From Candidatus Alistipes merdigallinarum (GTDB lineage: Bacteria > Bacteroidota > Bacteroidia > Bacteroidales > Rikenellaceae): a stretch of 47,954 bases of DNA. A model generated the notes under the pieces. The model had not been told where the DNA came from. It was given only the letters and a program-made list of their open reading frames with translations, and searched no databases. How positions within the stretch are numbered: the stretch's first letter is position 1; each line of letters begins with the position of its first letter. Positions 34,748-43,942 of the stretch are shown here, in pieces. Location: the NCBI GenBank assembly GCA_019119305.1, contig DWXH01000004.1, positions 1 through 47,954 on the forward strand, in the 5' to 3' direction. A program made the position numbers and the translations under genes.

Positions 34748-36088
34748 ATGAAAATCGTAATCGCCGGAGCCGGAGAGGTGGGGAGCCATCTGGCCAAGAT
34801 GTTGAGCAGCGAATACCACGAAATAACGGTGGTTGACAGCGATCCGAAACGGCTTGAATCGATTGCCGGGATGGCCGATGTGATCGTGATCGACGGGGAT
34901 TGTACGACGTTTGCCGTTCTGAAAAAGGCTTCGGTGCGGAAGGCGGACCTCTATATCGCCGTGTTGCCCGATGAGACGTCGAACATCGTTTCGGCTATGT
35001 TGGCCAAACAGCTCGGCGCCCGCAAATCGATTGCCCGTATCGATAACAACGAGTACCTCGAGCCTAACAACAAGGAGGCTTTTATCAATATGGGGATCGA
35101 CTATCTGTTCTATCCCGAGAAGGCGGCAGCACAGGAGGTAATCAATCTGCTGGGACACACCAGTACGACCGAATATGTCGATTTTTCGGGGGGAAAGCTC
35201 TCTCTGGTCGTCTTCAAGATCGATGCGTCGTCGCCATTGGTCGATAAATCGTTGATCGAGGCTTCGGCCGATCGGGAGAATCTGCCCTATCGGACGGTCG
35301 CCATATCGCGGAACGGAGAGACGATCATTCCGCGCGGAAACGATCGTTTCAAAGAGGGTGATAACATTTATGTGATTGCCAATCAGTATGCCGAGAAGGA
35401 GGTGGTCGCTTTTTCCGGGAAGACGGATATCGATATCAAGAACATGATGATTTTGGGGGGAAGCCGGATCGGTGTACAGGTGGCGACAGCCTTGCAGGAC
35501 GAGGTGAACATCAAGCTGATCGACTATACGCCCGAAAAGGCTTACAAACTGGCCGAACAGTTGGATAAGACATTGATCATCAATGAGGACGGGCGTAATA
35601 CGGATGCGATGGTCGAAGAGGGGCTGAGCAACATGGATGCTTTCCTTGCGGTGACAGGCCGTGCCGAAACGAATATTTTGGCGGCGATGCTGGCAAAGCG
35701 TCTCGGGGTGAAGAAGGTGATTGCCGAAGTGGAGAACCTCAATTACATCAATCTGGCCGAGAGCATGGGGATCGATACGATCATCAACAAGAAACTGATT
35801 ATGGCGAGCAGTATTTTCCGCTTTACGATGAGTACTGACGTGCAGGCGATCAAGTGTCTGACCGGGTGCGATGCGGAGGTTTTGGAGTTTATCGTAAAGC
35901 CGAACTCTCCGGCGACAAAGAACAAGATTCGGGATCTGAAATTCCCGCACGATGCGATTATCGGAGGGGTTGTGCGCGGTGACAAGACGTTTATTGCCGT
36001 CGGAAACATGGAGATCAATGCGTATGATCGTGTTGTAGTCTTTGCCTTGCCCTCTGCGATTGTGAAAATCGGAAAATTCTTTAATTGA
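34748..36088 (+). CDS. trkA: Trk potassium uptake regulatory subunit TrkA
   Basis: Cytosolic NAD(H)-binding gating subunit of a Trk/Ktr potassium transporter. The protein is a duplication of two RCK units: a first Rossmann domain (GAGEVGSHLAKML, about 7-19) plus TrkA_C (about 140-225), then a second Rossmann domain (GGSRIGVQVATAL, about 237-249) plus TrkA_C to residue 446. Full family length. The channel subunit TrkH is not adjacent, unlike in many Bacteroidetes; instead a GH3-type gene follows after 7 bases. Confidence 0.95.
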   Translation: MKIVIAGAGEVGSHLAKMLSSEYHEITVVDSDPKRLESIAGMADVIVIDGDCTTFAVLKKASVRKADLYIAVLPDETSNIVSAMLAKQLGARKSIARIDNNEYLEPNNKEAFINMGIDYLFYPEKAAAQEVINLLGHTSTTEYVDFSGGKLSLVVFKIDASSPLVDKSLIEASADRENLPYRTVAISRNGETIIPRGNDRFKEGDNIYVIANQYAEKEVVAFSGKTDIDIKNMMILGGSRIGVQVATALQDEVNIKLIDYTPEKAYKLAEQLDKTLIINEDGRNTDAMVEEGLSNMDAFLAVTGRAETNILAAMLAKRLGVKKVIAEVENLNYINLAESMGIDTIINKKLIMASSIFRFTMSTDVQAIKCLTGCDAEVLEFIVKPNSPATKNKIRDLKFPHDAIIGGVVRGDKTFIAVGNMEINAYDRVVVFALPSAIVKIGKFFN

Positions 36089-36095
36089 TGGTGGT

Positions 36096-37613
36096 ATGTC
36101 GTGGTTGACAAAGTGTGTCCGGGCGGCTACGGCTCCGCGAAGGAAGGAGATAGATCGGTTTATGGCGCATCCCGAAGCGGTGCAGCACGAACAGTTGCAC
36201 TATCTGGTCGAGCGTGCGGCCGATACCGTTTTTGGGAAGGAGCATGGCTTTGCTTCGATCCATACTCCGGAGCAGTTTGCCCGACAGGTACCGGTAACCG
36301 ATTATGATACTTTTTGCGGGTATATAGAACGGGTTCGACAGGGAGAGCAAAAGGTTATTTGGCCGACGCCTATCCGGTGGTTTGCCAAATCCTCCGGAAC
36401 TACCTCGGCAAAGAGTAAGTTTATTCCTGTAAGTGAAGAGGGGCTGCGGCGCTGCCACATGCGGGGCCCAAAAGATATTGTAGCGCTCTTTTCGGATCTT
36501 TATCCTGAGAGTCGTGTCTTTTCGGGAAAGACCCTGACGCTCGGAGGCAGCCATCGTCTGGTGCGCAGCGACGGTGTGGCACAGGAGGGCGATTTGTCGG
36601 CAATCCTGATCGAAAATACGCCGCGTATCGCCTCCCGATTCCGGGTTCCGAAAGTAGAGACGGCGTTGATTCCCGACTTCGAACAGAAGGTCGATGCGAT
36701 TTGTCGCGAGACCGTCTCCCAGCGTGTGACGGCTTTTGCGGGAGTTCCTTCGTGGAATCTGGTGATGCTCAAAAAGGTGCTCGAATACACCGGGAAAAAC
36801 AACATCCTGGAGGTGTGGCCGCACATGGAGCTCTTTACGCACGGTGGGATGAACTTCGAACCGTACCGCGAGGAGTATCGTCGGATCTTTCCTTCGCCGC
36901 AGATGAAGTATATGAATACCTACAACGCATCGGAGGGCTTTTTTGGAATACAGAACGATCCGTTGGCCGATGACATGTTGTTGATGCTCGATTACGGGGT
37001 CTATTATGAGTTTCTGCCGATGAAGGATCTGAACGATCCGTCGAAATGCGTTCCGCTTGAGGGGGTAGTTTGCGGGGAGAACTATGCGATGATCATCACG
37101 ACCTGCAACGGATTGTGGCGCTACATGATTGGTGATACGGTGGAGTTTACCTCGTTGGTGCCGTACAAAATCCGGATCACGGGTCGGACCCGGCACTTTA
37201 TAAATGCGTTTGGCGAGGAGGTGATTGTCGACAATGCCGATCGGGCGCTTCAGGCCGCTTGTCAGGCGACGGGGGCGCAAATTGCGGATTATACGGCCGG
37301 TCCGATCTACATGACGGAGGGTCGAAAGGGATCGCATCAATGGGTCATCGAATTTCTGGTACCGCCGTCCGATCCCGAACGGTTCACCGATGTGCTCGAC
37401 CGGACATTGCAGCAGGTAAACTCCGATTACGAGGCCAAACGATTCAAGGATACGACACTGTTGCGTCCGACGGTGACTTTTGTCCCACAGGGGACTTTTT
37501 ATGCGTGGATGAAGCGTCGCGGCAAGATCGGCGGACAGAATAAGGTCCCGCGTCTGTCGAACGACCGGACCTACATCGAGCAGTTGCTCGATCAAAATGA
37601 GAGATCGGTATGA
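36096..37613 (+). CDS. GH3-family acyl-adenylating protein
   Basis: A 505-residue member of the GH3 family first described in plants, where it joins amino acids to jasmonate or auxin through an acyl-adenylate. The ATP-binding serine-rich loop FAKSSGTTSAKSKFIPVS (about 91-108) is present, as are YNASEGFFGIQ (about 275-285) and LWRYMIGDTVEF. The role in bacteria is unestablished. It overlaps the GT4 gene by ATGA, and follows trkA closely, so these three genes form one transcript. The glycosyltransferase partner hints at acyl or amino-acyl modification of an envelope molecule; that is speculation. Confidence 0.9.
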   Translation: MSWLTKCVRAATAPRRKEIDRFMAHPEAVQHEQLHYLVERAADTVFGKEHGFASIHTPEQFARQVPVTDYDTFCGYIERVRQGEQKVIWPTPIRWFAKSSGTTSAKSKFIPVSEEGLRRCHMRGPKDIVALFSDLYPESRVFSGKTLTLGGSHRLVRSDGVAQEGDLSAILIENTPRIASRFRVPKVETALIPDFEQKVDAICRETVSQRVTAFAGVPSWNLVMLKKVLEYTGKNNILEVWPHMELFTHGGMNFEPYREEYRRIFPSPQMKYMNTYNASEGFFGIQNDPLADDMLLMLDYGVYYEFLPMKDLNDPSKCVPLEGVVCGENYAMIITTCNGLWRYMIGDTVEFTSLVPYKIRITGRTRHFINAFGEEVIVDNADRALQAACQATGAQIADYTAGPIYMTEGRKGSHQWVIEFLVPPSDPERFTDVLDRTLQQVNSDYEAKRFKDTTLLRPTVTFVPQGTFYAWMKRRGKIGGQNKVPRLSNDRTYIEQLLDQNERSV

Positions 37614-38770
37614 AAGAGATGAAATCGGCGATCCTTTTGGGAACCGCTTATCCCTATCGGGGAGGGTTGGCCGGAACCAACCAGACGTTGACCCGGACTT
37701 TTATTCAGGAGGGGATCGCTTGTCGGATCATTACCTTTACGTTGCAGTACCCCTCTTTCCTTTTCCCCGGAAAGAGTCAGTACGATGACGGCCCGGCTCC
37801 TGAAGGGATTGACATTACCCGTATGCTCAACTCGGTCAATCCGATCAGCTGGATCCGTACCGGGCTGAAGATTGCACGGGAGCATCCCGATGTGTTGATC
37901 GTGCGTTACTGGATCCCACAGATGGCCCCGGCTTTCGGGACCGTGTGCCGGATTGCCCGGCGGAAAGGGGTCCGGACGATAGCGGTGTTGGATAACGTGA
38001 TCCCGCACGAAAAACGGCTTTTCGATACCTCTTTGACCAAATATTTTCTCGGATCGATCGACGGATTTATCTATATGTCCGAGCAGGTTTGTCGCGATTT
38101 AAGACTCTTTAAGCCTTCCAGTCCGGCTATTTTTTCGCCCCATCCGATGTATACGAACTACGGAGAGAAGATGGATCGGGAGGAGGCATGCCGTTTGTTG
38201 CGGATCGATCCGGATTGCCGCTATACGATGTTTTTCGGTTTTGTGCGCGATTATAAGGGGCTGGATCTGTTGCTCGATGCGTGGGCGGAGCTTTATCGCA
38301 GAGGCAGGCTCGACGGACATCGGCTGATTATTGCCGGCGAATATTATAGCGGGAAGGAGCGCTACATGAGTCAGATCGATCGGCTCGGCATTCGGAATAC
38401 GATTCTGATGTTCGACTATTTCGTTCCGGACGACGAAGTGGCGCGTTTCTTCTCGGTGAGTGATTTGGTGGTACAACCCTACCGCGATGCCACGCAGAGC
38501 GGGGTGACGCAGGTGGCTTACTATTTCGATGTTCCGATGGTCGTTACCGATGTTGGCGGATTGCGTGAGATCGTTCCCGATCAGGAGGTGGGATTTGTCG
38601 TTCCGCCCCGATACGAGGAGATTGCCGCTGCGATCGATCGTTTTTATACCGAAAATTTGGCGGAACCGTTTAAGGAAAATATACGAAAATACAAAGTACG
38701 CTTTACTTGGGAACGGATGGTCGAGAATTTTAAAACGCTTTTCCGGAAAATTTCTGAAAAAAACGAATAA
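37610..38770 (+). CDS. GT4-family glycosyltransferase
   Basis: A GT-B transferase of 386 residues. The N-terminal domain starts with SAILLGTAYPYRGGLAGTNQT, where the glycine-rich loop binds the acceptor side. The C-terminal donor domain (about 205-340) contains MFFGFVRDYKGLDLLLDAWAEL and the E-x7-E-like region PYRDATQSGVTQVAYYFDVPMV. No signal peptide or membrane segment is seen, so it acts in the cytoplasm or peripherally at the membrane. Translational coupling with the GH3 gene is indicated by the 4-base ATGA overlap. The sugar and the acceptor are unknown. Confidence 0.9.
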   Translation: MKEMKSAILLGTAYPYRGGLAGTNQTLTRTFIQEGIACRIITFTLQYPSFLFPGKSQYDDGPAPEGIDITRMLNSVNPISWIRTGLKIAREHPDVLIVRYWIPQMAPAFGTVCRIARRKGVRTIAVLDNVIPHEKRLFDTSLTKYFLGSIDGFIYMSEQVCRDLRLFKPSSPAIFSPHPMYTNYGEKMDREEACRLLRIDPDCRYTMFFGFVRDYKGLDLLLDAWAELYRRGRLDGHRLIIAGEYYSGKERYMSQIDRLGIRNTILMFDYFVPDDEVARFFSVSDLVVQPYRDATQSGVTQVAYYFDVPMVVTDVGGLREIVPDQEVGFVVPPRYEEIAAAIDRFYTENLAEPFKENIRKYKVRFTWERMVENFKTLFRKISEKNE

Positions 38771-38776
38771 AAAATA

Positions 38777-38784
38777 TATTTTTG
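38777..38784 (+). promoter_or_regulatory. -7 box for the deoxynucleoside kinase gene
   Basis: TATTTTTG, exact TAnnTTTG match, 26 bases before the ATG. Confidence 0.5.
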
Positions 38785-38809
38785 TAAAAACCGTTGAGGT
38801 ATAAGGGAT

Positions 38810-39421
38810 ATGTATATCGCGATAACAGGAAATATAGGGTGCGGCAAAACTTCTTTGACACGCATTCTCTCCGAGCGGACGGGTGCCAAGGCCTATTTCG
38901 AGGAGAGCGATAATCCGTATATCGGCGATTTTTATGAGGATATGAACCGGTGGTCGTTTAATCTGCAGATCTATTTTTTGGGGCAGCGTATCCAGCGAGC
39001 ACAGGAGATTCTGAAGACCGGAAGCGATCTGATTCAGGACCGGACCATATACGAGGATGCCCATATTTTTGCCTCCAACCTGCACGAAAGCGGATTGATG
39101 GCCTCGCGCGATTTCGATACCTACATGAAAATTTTCGATTTGGCGACGGCACTGATTCCGGTTCCCGATCTGTTGATCTATCTCAAGGCGAGTGTTCCCA
39201 CATTGATCCATCAGATCAAGAAACGTGGGAGAGCCTATGAGATGAGCATTCAGGAGGAGTATCTCGAACGCCTGAACCGGAAATATACCGAATGGATCGA
39301 ACATGAATATCGGGGAGAGGTGATTACGATCGACGTGGACCATACCGATTTTATTGCCGACGCGTCGTTGCTGGACGGTGTGGTTGCCCGGATTCAGGAG
39401 ATCAAAAACATGGGCCGATGA
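38810..39421 (+). CDS. deoxynucleoside kinase
   Basis: Phosphorylates deoxynucleosides for salvage into dNTPs. The Walker A loop is GNIGCGKTS (7-15), the ERS/DRS-type motif reads QDRTIYEDAHIF (about 76-87), and the lid is rich in basic residues (KKRGRAYEMSIQEEYL). At 203 residues it is a normal dCK/dGK-type enzyme. Which base is preferred cannot be read from the sequence. The stop overlaps the ATG of the rRNA methyltransferase gene by ATGA. Confidence 0.92.
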   Translation: MYIAITGNIGCGKTSLTRILSERTGAKAYFEESDNPYIGDFYEDMNRWSFNLQIYFLGQRIQRAQEILKTGSDLIQDRTIYEDAHIFASNLHESGLMASRDFDTYMKIFDLATALIPVPDLLIYLKASVPTLIHQIKKRGRAYEMSIQEEYLERLNRKYTEWIEHEYRGEVITIDVDHTDFIADASLLDGVVARIQEIKNMGR

Positions 39422-40797
39422 TGAATCATTCCGTTTCGTTGCCCGATCCGTTTTGCCGGATGATCGAGAGTCAGCTCGGATCGGAGACGGCCGCAGCACT
39501 GTTCGATTCGTTGCAGAGTGAACCGCCCGTTTCGGTGCGATACAATCCATATAAAATAACCAAAGAGGTTGTGCGAGAGGGGCACAAAAATGTTCCTTGG
39601 TGCCGTTGTGGCCGTTATCTGGCGTCCCGTCCGCAGTTTACGCTCGATCCGTTGTTCCATGCCGGGGCTTACTATGTACAGGAGGCCGCCTCGATGTTTC
39701 TTGAGCAGATTTTTCGGAGTGTGTTCGATGGGCAGCGGGAGGCACTGCGGGTGCTGGATCTCTGTGCTGCGCCCGGCGGTAAGACGACGTTGTTATCGAC
39801 TTTTGTCGGGACGAGAGGTGTGGTCGTTGCCAATGAGGTGATCCGTTCCCGGGCGGCGATTTTGGCCGATAATGTGCGGCGATGGGGAATCGGTAATACG
39901 GTCGTTACGAGCAACGATCCGGCCCATTTCGGCGCTTTTCACCACGTTTTCGATGCGGTGGTAGTCGATGCTCCGTGTTCCGGTGAGGGGATGTTCCGTA
40001 AGGACCCTGCGTCGCGGAGTGAATGGAGCGAGCAGAACGTCAAATTGTGTGCTGCCCGTCAGCGACGTATCTTGGAAGATGTGTGGGGGGCGCTTCGTCC
40101 GGAGGGGATTCTGGTTTACAGTACCTGTACGTTCAATCGGTTTGAGGATGAGGAGAACGTGGCGTGGCTTTGCGAACGGTACGATTGTATGCCGGTAGAG
40201 ATGACTGTCGATCCGCGATGGGGAATTGTTTGCGGAGAGGTGCAGGGGATTCCGACTTTTCGTTTCTTCCCGGGGCGGACGAAGAGTGAAGGTTTTTTTA
40301 TCGCAGTGTTGCGAAAGGAGAGGGCCGGGAAGGAGAAGATGCCTCAGGCCCGGAAGAAGGTCTTTTCGGCACTCAGGCGTAACGAGGAGCAGGAGGTGGC
40401 CCGATGGATTGACGGTGCAGGCGAGAAGAGCTTTGCTGCGATCGATAAAACGGTCTATATCTACGATCGCGAGCAGTTTCCGTTTATCCGACAGATTTCC
40501 GAGTGTATGAGCGTGATCTATTCCGGAGTATCGGCCGGTCAGTTTTTCGGGACCGATTTCAAGCCCGATCCTGCTTTGGCGCTTTTTTATGGGGTTTCGA
40601 AAGATCGGGTAGCCGTTGTAGATCTGCTTTTGGAGCCTGCTTTGGATTATTTGAGAAAACAGAGTGTAGACCCCCAGTTGTTTGAAGAGGGATTGAATCT
40701 GGTGTCCTATGAAGGTATGCCGTTGGGATGGATCAAACGGATCGGGAGTCGTTGTAACAACCTCTATCCCAAAGAGTCGAGAATTTTTCAGTTATAA
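39418..40797 (+). CDS. RsmF-like rRNA cytosine-C5 methyltransferase
   Basis: SAM-dependent m5C methyltransferase of the NOL1/NOP2/Sun family. The SAM site is LDLCAAPGGKTT (about 113-124), the two catalytic cysteines are C187 in VDAPCSGEGMF and C237 in YSTCTFNRFEDEEN. An RNA-binding C-terminal part follows (about 300-459), as in RsmF, which modifies 16S rRNA at C1407. Target assignment is by architecture only. A second ATG at 39421 is an equal candidate start. Length 459 is normal. Confidence 0.92.
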   Translation: MMNHSVSLPDPFCRMIESQLGSETAAALFDSLQSEPPVSVRYNPYKITKEVVREGHKNVPWCRCGRYLASRPQFTLDPLFHAGAYYVQEAASMFLEQIFRSVFDGQREALRVLDLCAAPGGKTTLLSTFVGTRGVVVANEVIRSRAAILADNVRRWGIGNTVVTSNDPAHFGAFHHVFDAVVVDAPCSGEGMFRKDPASRSEWSEQNVKLCAARQRRILEDVWGALRPEGILVYSTCTFNRFEDEENVAWLCERYDCMPVEMTVDPRWGIVCGEVQGIPTFRFFPGRTKSEGFFIAVLRKERAGKEKMPQARKKVFSALRRNEEQEVARWIDGAGEKSFAAIDKTVYIYDREQFPFIRQISECMSVIYSGVSAGQFFGTDFKPDPALALFYGVSKDRVAVVDLLLEPALDYLRKQSVDPQLFEEGLNLVSYEGMPLGWIKRIGSRCNNLYPKESRIFQL

Positions 40798-40815
40798 TCT
40801 GTAATTTGCATTTTT

Positions 40816-41373
40816 GTGCGTTGTTTTGTCCTCGGTTTGTTGTTGTTTTGTTGCGGCTGTGCAGGTCGTACGGAAAAGAACGGTTCTGTGATTGTTGATT
40901 CGGTGAACGGTTCGGAAAGTCTCTTTCAAGACGATTTGTTGTCGGGCGAGGATACGCAAGAAAGCGAAAACGCAATTTCCGGAGAGGAGACATGGGGTAT
41001 TCGATTGTGGGTAGCAGATGTGACGCCGACGGGGCTGACGCTGATTTGCGAACAGTCCGGTGGCAATCCGACGGGGGAGTTGCAGACCGGCCCTATGTTT
41101 TGGTTGGAGCGACACGTTGACGGAGAGTGGAAAAACGTGGAGCAGCGGCAGTTCGGAGAAGATACGGATGCGGTTTATGCTTTCGAATATATTGCGTATA
41201 TCCTGCGGAAAGGCAGTTCGAGGATATGGAGGATCAAATGGTCGAATCTTTATGGAGATCTTCCCGGTGGAAAGTATCGGATCGGTAAAAGGATTACAGA
41301 CTTCAGAGGAACCGGTGATTATGATACGCGGATTTATTATGCGGGCTTTGAGATTGCAACCAATAAAAAATAG
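40816..41373 (+). CDS. lipoprotein with bacterial Ig-like domain, GTG start
   Basis: A 185-residue lipoprotein: a short hydrophobic leader ends in the lipobox FCCGC (Cys15). Residues about 55-183 are a beta domain with the striking pattern VTPTGLTLICEQSGGNPTGE, WLERHVDGEWKNVE and GKYRIGKRITDFRGTGDYD, which I recall as the Ig-like module (Big_14 type) of many Clostridia surface proteins. The reading frame has no ATG between the upstream stop at 40797 and the lipobox, so GTG at 40816 is the start. It is 18 bases after the RsmF-like gene. Function unknown; close likeness to a Firmicutes domain suggests past transfer. Confidence 0.75.
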   Translation: MRCFVLGLLLFCCGCAGRTEKNGSVIVDSVNGSESLFQDDLLSGEDTQESENAISGEETWGIRLWVADVTPTGLTLICEQSGGNPTGELQTGPMFWLERHVDGEWKNVEQRQFGEDTDAVYAFEYIAYILRKGSSRIWRIKWSNLYGDLPGGKYRIGKRITDFRGTGDYDTRIYYAGFEIATNKK

Positions 41374-41400
41374 AGACGATGTTTACCGTCTCTATTTTTT
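41365..41400. terminator. bidirectional intrinsic terminator
   Basis: A perfect 14-bp stem (AAAAAATAGAGACG with its complement) and an 8-base loop, between convergent lipoprotein and asnA genes. It overlaps the lipoprotein stop codon. T-runs exist on both strands. Confidence 0.87.
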
Positions 41401-41422
41401 AGTGTATGTTGTTGTCTGTTGA

Positions 41423-42460
41423 TCAGGCCAATTCAATCCCGGCCTCTGAACACTCTTTTCGCATGGCTTCGGGCCAGATGCTGCTTTGGATCTCACCGAT
41501 GTGAGCTTTACGCAGCAGGTACATGCAGAGGCGCGATTGTCCGATTCCACCGCCGATTGTGCAGGGCAGGGCACCGGAAAGCAGCTTTTGATGGAAGTAG
41601 AGCGACCGTTTTGTCTCCTGGCCGTGTAATTTCAGTTGGCGGTCGAGGGCGGCTTCGTCTACGCGGATACCCATGCTCGATACCTCGAATGCACTGCCGA
41701 GAACCGGATTCCACAGCAGCAGGTCGCCGTTCAGTCCGACATAACCCTCTTCGTTCGGCGTGCTCCAGTCGTCGTAGTCTGCGGCGCGGCCGTCGTGAGG
41801 TATCCCGTCTGAGAGCGGAGCACCGATGCCGATGACAAAAACGGCACCGTATTTACGTACGATCTCGTTCTCACGCTCCTTCGGTGTTTTGTCCGGATAG
41901 AGGTCCAGCAACTCTTGTGCGTGGATGAAGTGGATCTCTTCAGGCAGAGAGGGTTTCAGTTGAGGAAAGTCGACGTACAGTTTGTTCTCCGTCACTTTGA
42001 TTGCTTCGTAGATCCGGCGGACCGTCTGTTTGAGAAACGAAATGTTGCGCTGTTCGCGGGAGATCACCTTCTCCCAATCCCATTGGTCGACGTAGAGCGA
42101 ATGGATGTTGTCCAACTCTTCGTCCGGCCGTAAAGCGTTCATGTCGGTATATATGCCGCGTCCCTCGGGCATCTGCATTTCAGCCAGTTTCAACCGTTTC
42201 CATTTGGCCAGCGAGTGCACCACTTCGGCGCGTCGTTCGTTCATGTCCCGGATCGGAAATGAAACCGGACGTTCCACGCTGTTCAGGTCATCGTTGATTC
42301 CCGTTCCCGAAAGGACTACCATCGGAGCCGTTACACGCAGCAGAACCAGCTGTGCGGAGAGGTTCTCCTGAAACATATCTTTGACGAGTTTGATCGCTTT
42401 TTCCGTATTCTCGGTATTTTCGAGCAGGTTCCGGTAGCCGGCAGGTTTAATGAGTGACAT
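41423..42460 (-). CDS. asnA: aspartate-ammonia ligase (asparagine synthetase A)
   Basis: Makes asparagine from aspartate, ammonia and ATP; structurally related to class II aminoacyl-tRNA synthetases. Family blocks SGTGINDDLNSVERPVSF, YTDMNALRPDEELDNIHS, YVDQWDWEKVI and the end GGGIGQSRLCMYLLRKAHIGE are present. I use the ATG at 42460 (345 residues), the usual start MSLIKPAGYR-like, since the frame seven residues longer would overlap tyrS. tyrS ends 10 bases upstream on the same strand, so the two are probably cotranscribed. Confidence 0.95.
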   Translation of the reverse strand: MSLIKPAGYRNLLENTENTEKAIKLVKDMFQENLSAQLVLLRVTAPMVVLSGTGINDDLNSVERPVSFPIRDMNERRAEVVHSLAKWKRLKLAEMQMPEGRGIYTDMNALRPDEELDNIHSLYVDQWDWEKVISREQRNISFLKQTVRRIYEAIKVTENKLYVDFPQLKPSLPEEIHFIHAQELLDLYPDKTPKERENEIVRKYGAVFVIGIGAPLSDGIPHDGRAADYDDWSTPNEEGYVGLNGDLLLWNPVLGSAFEVSSMGIRVDEAALDRQLKLHGQETKRSLYFHQKLLSGALPCTIGGGIGQSRLCMYLLRKAHIGEIQSSIWPEAMRKECSEAGIELA

Positions 42461-42470
42461 ATGACGCAGT

Positions 42471-43763
42471 TTATTTTGCAATGATCAGAAAATAGTTTTT
42501 CTTACCCTTTTGGATCAGCAGATATTTATCGGAGATCAGGTCCGATTCCGTCACGACGGCATCGATCGACGCGATTTTCTTTTTATTCAGAGAGACCCCT
42601 CCTCCCTGAATCAGCTTGCGGGCTTCGCCTTTCGACGGGAAGATTGCCGCATGTTCCGTACAGAGGGAGATCACGCCGACCCCTCCTTCACGAAGCATCG
42701 ATACGGGAATCTCATATTGGGGGATTCCTTCGAAAACCTGAAGGAAGGTCTCTTCATCGATTTTGCGCAACGTATCGGCCGTAGCATTACCGAACAGGAT
42801 TTCGGAAGCTTCGACGGCTTTGTTGTACTCCTCCTCGTTGTGGACCATGATGGTGACCTCACGGGCCAATGTTTTTTGCAGCTTCCGCAAATGGGGAGCT
42901 TCACGGTGGGCGGCGATCAGTGATTCGACCGTCTCGCGATCGAGCATCGTAAAGATGCGGATGTAGCGTTCGGCATCTTCGTCGCTGGTATTGAGCCAGA
43001 ATTGATAGAACTTATAGGGAGATGTATAACGGGGATCGAGCCAGATGTTACCGCTTTCGGTTTTCCCGAATTTCGTTCCGTCGGCCTTTTTGATCAGCGG
43101 ACAGGTCAGACCGAAGGCTTCGCCACCCGTTTTGCGTCGGATCAGTTCGGTCCCCGTCGTGATGTTGCCCCACTGGTCCGAACCGCCTAACTGCAATTTG
43201 CAATTTTTGTGTTGGTATAAATGCAGAAAATCGGTTCCCTGAACCAACTGGTAGGTGAATTCGGTAAACGACATGCCGTCGCCTTCGCCGTTGAATCGTT
43301 TCTTGACCGAATCCTTAGCCATCATGTAGTTGACCGTAATGCACTTGCCGATGTCCCGAATGAATTCCAGAAACGAAAAGTTTTTCATCCAGTCATAATT
43401 GTTGACCAATTCGGCAGCGTTTGGAGCATCCGATTCGAAATCGACGATGTGTGCAAGCTGTTTTTTGATGCCTTCCTGGTTTTTGCGCAGTGTCTCCTCG
43501 TCGAGCAGGTTGCGTTCCTGCGATTTGCCCGAGGGGTCGCCGATCATTCCGGTCGCCCCGCCAATCAGAAAGATCGGTTTGTGGCCGCAACGTTGGAAAT
43601 GTTTCAGGATCATGATGCTGACCAAGTGCCCGATATGCAACGAATCGGCTGTCGGGTCGATTCCGGCGTATGCGGTGGTCATCTCTTTGGACAGTTGTTC
43701 TTCCGTTCCCGGCATGATGTCGTGGATCATGCCCCTCCATTTAAGTTCTTCTATGAAATCCAT
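42471..43763 (-). CDS. tyrS: tyrosyl-tRNA synthetase
   Basis: Charges tRNA(Tyr). HIGH is seen as [10 protein letters not shown] (about 41-50), the KMSKS equivalent as KFGKTESG, and an S4-like RNA-binding domain closes the chain ([16 protein letters not shown]). The ATG at 43763 (430 residues, [11 protein letters not shown]) is chosen: the longer frame from 43817 would start upstream of the predicted transcription start, which the promoter at 43815-43846 places near 43808. asnA follows in the same transcript. Confidence 0.96.
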   Translation of the reverse strand: MDFIEELKWRGMIHDIMPGTEEQLSKEMTTAYAGIDPTADSLHIGHLVSIMILKHFQRCGHKPIFLIGGATGMIGDPSGKSQERNLLDEETLRKNQEGIKKQLAHIVDFESDAPNAAELVNNYDWMKNFSFLEFIRDIGKCITVNYMMAKDSVKKRFNGEGDGMSFTEFTYQLVQGTDFLHLYQHKNCKLQLGGSDQWGNITTGTELIRRKTGGEAFGLTCPLIKKADGTKFGKTESGNIWLDPRYTSPYKFYQFWLNTSDEDAERYIRIFTMLDRETVESLIAAHREAPHLRKLQKTLAREVTIMVHNEEEYNKAVEASEILFGNATADTLRKIDEETFLQVFEGIPQYEIPVSMLREGGVGVISLCTEHAAIFPSKGEARKLIQGGGVSLNKKKIASIDAVVTESDLISDKYLLIQKGKKNYFLIIAK

Positions 43764-43814
43764 CGGTTTTGTAATATCGAATTTTGGTCTCGAAGGCCTC
43801 GTTTCGAAGCCGCA

Positions 43815-43846
43815 CAAAGATACGAAAAGAGAATAAATTAGTCAAA
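43815..43846 (-). promoter_or_regulatory. tyrS promoter
   Basis: Minus-strand TTTG (43846-43843) and TATCTTTG (43822-43815) are 20 bases apart, a near-perfect match that also fixes the tyrS start. Confidence 0.78.
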
Positions 43847-43887
43847 CGTTACCTTACAATTAGGAAGATAAGGCCTTGCCGGGTAAA

Positions 43888-43923
43888 AAACAGGAGAATA
43901 TTCAAGTAGGAATATTCTCCTGT
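43888..43923 (-). terminator. intrinsic terminator of the acyl-CoA synthetase gene
   Basis: A perfect 15-bp stem (AACAGGAGAATATTC with its complement) and a 6-base loop, followed on the minus strand by a run of T. It ends the XRE-cupin/acyl-CoA synthetase transcript before the tyrS promoter. Confidence 0.86.
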
Positions 43924-43942
43924 TCCGTATTCCGTTTTTCAC

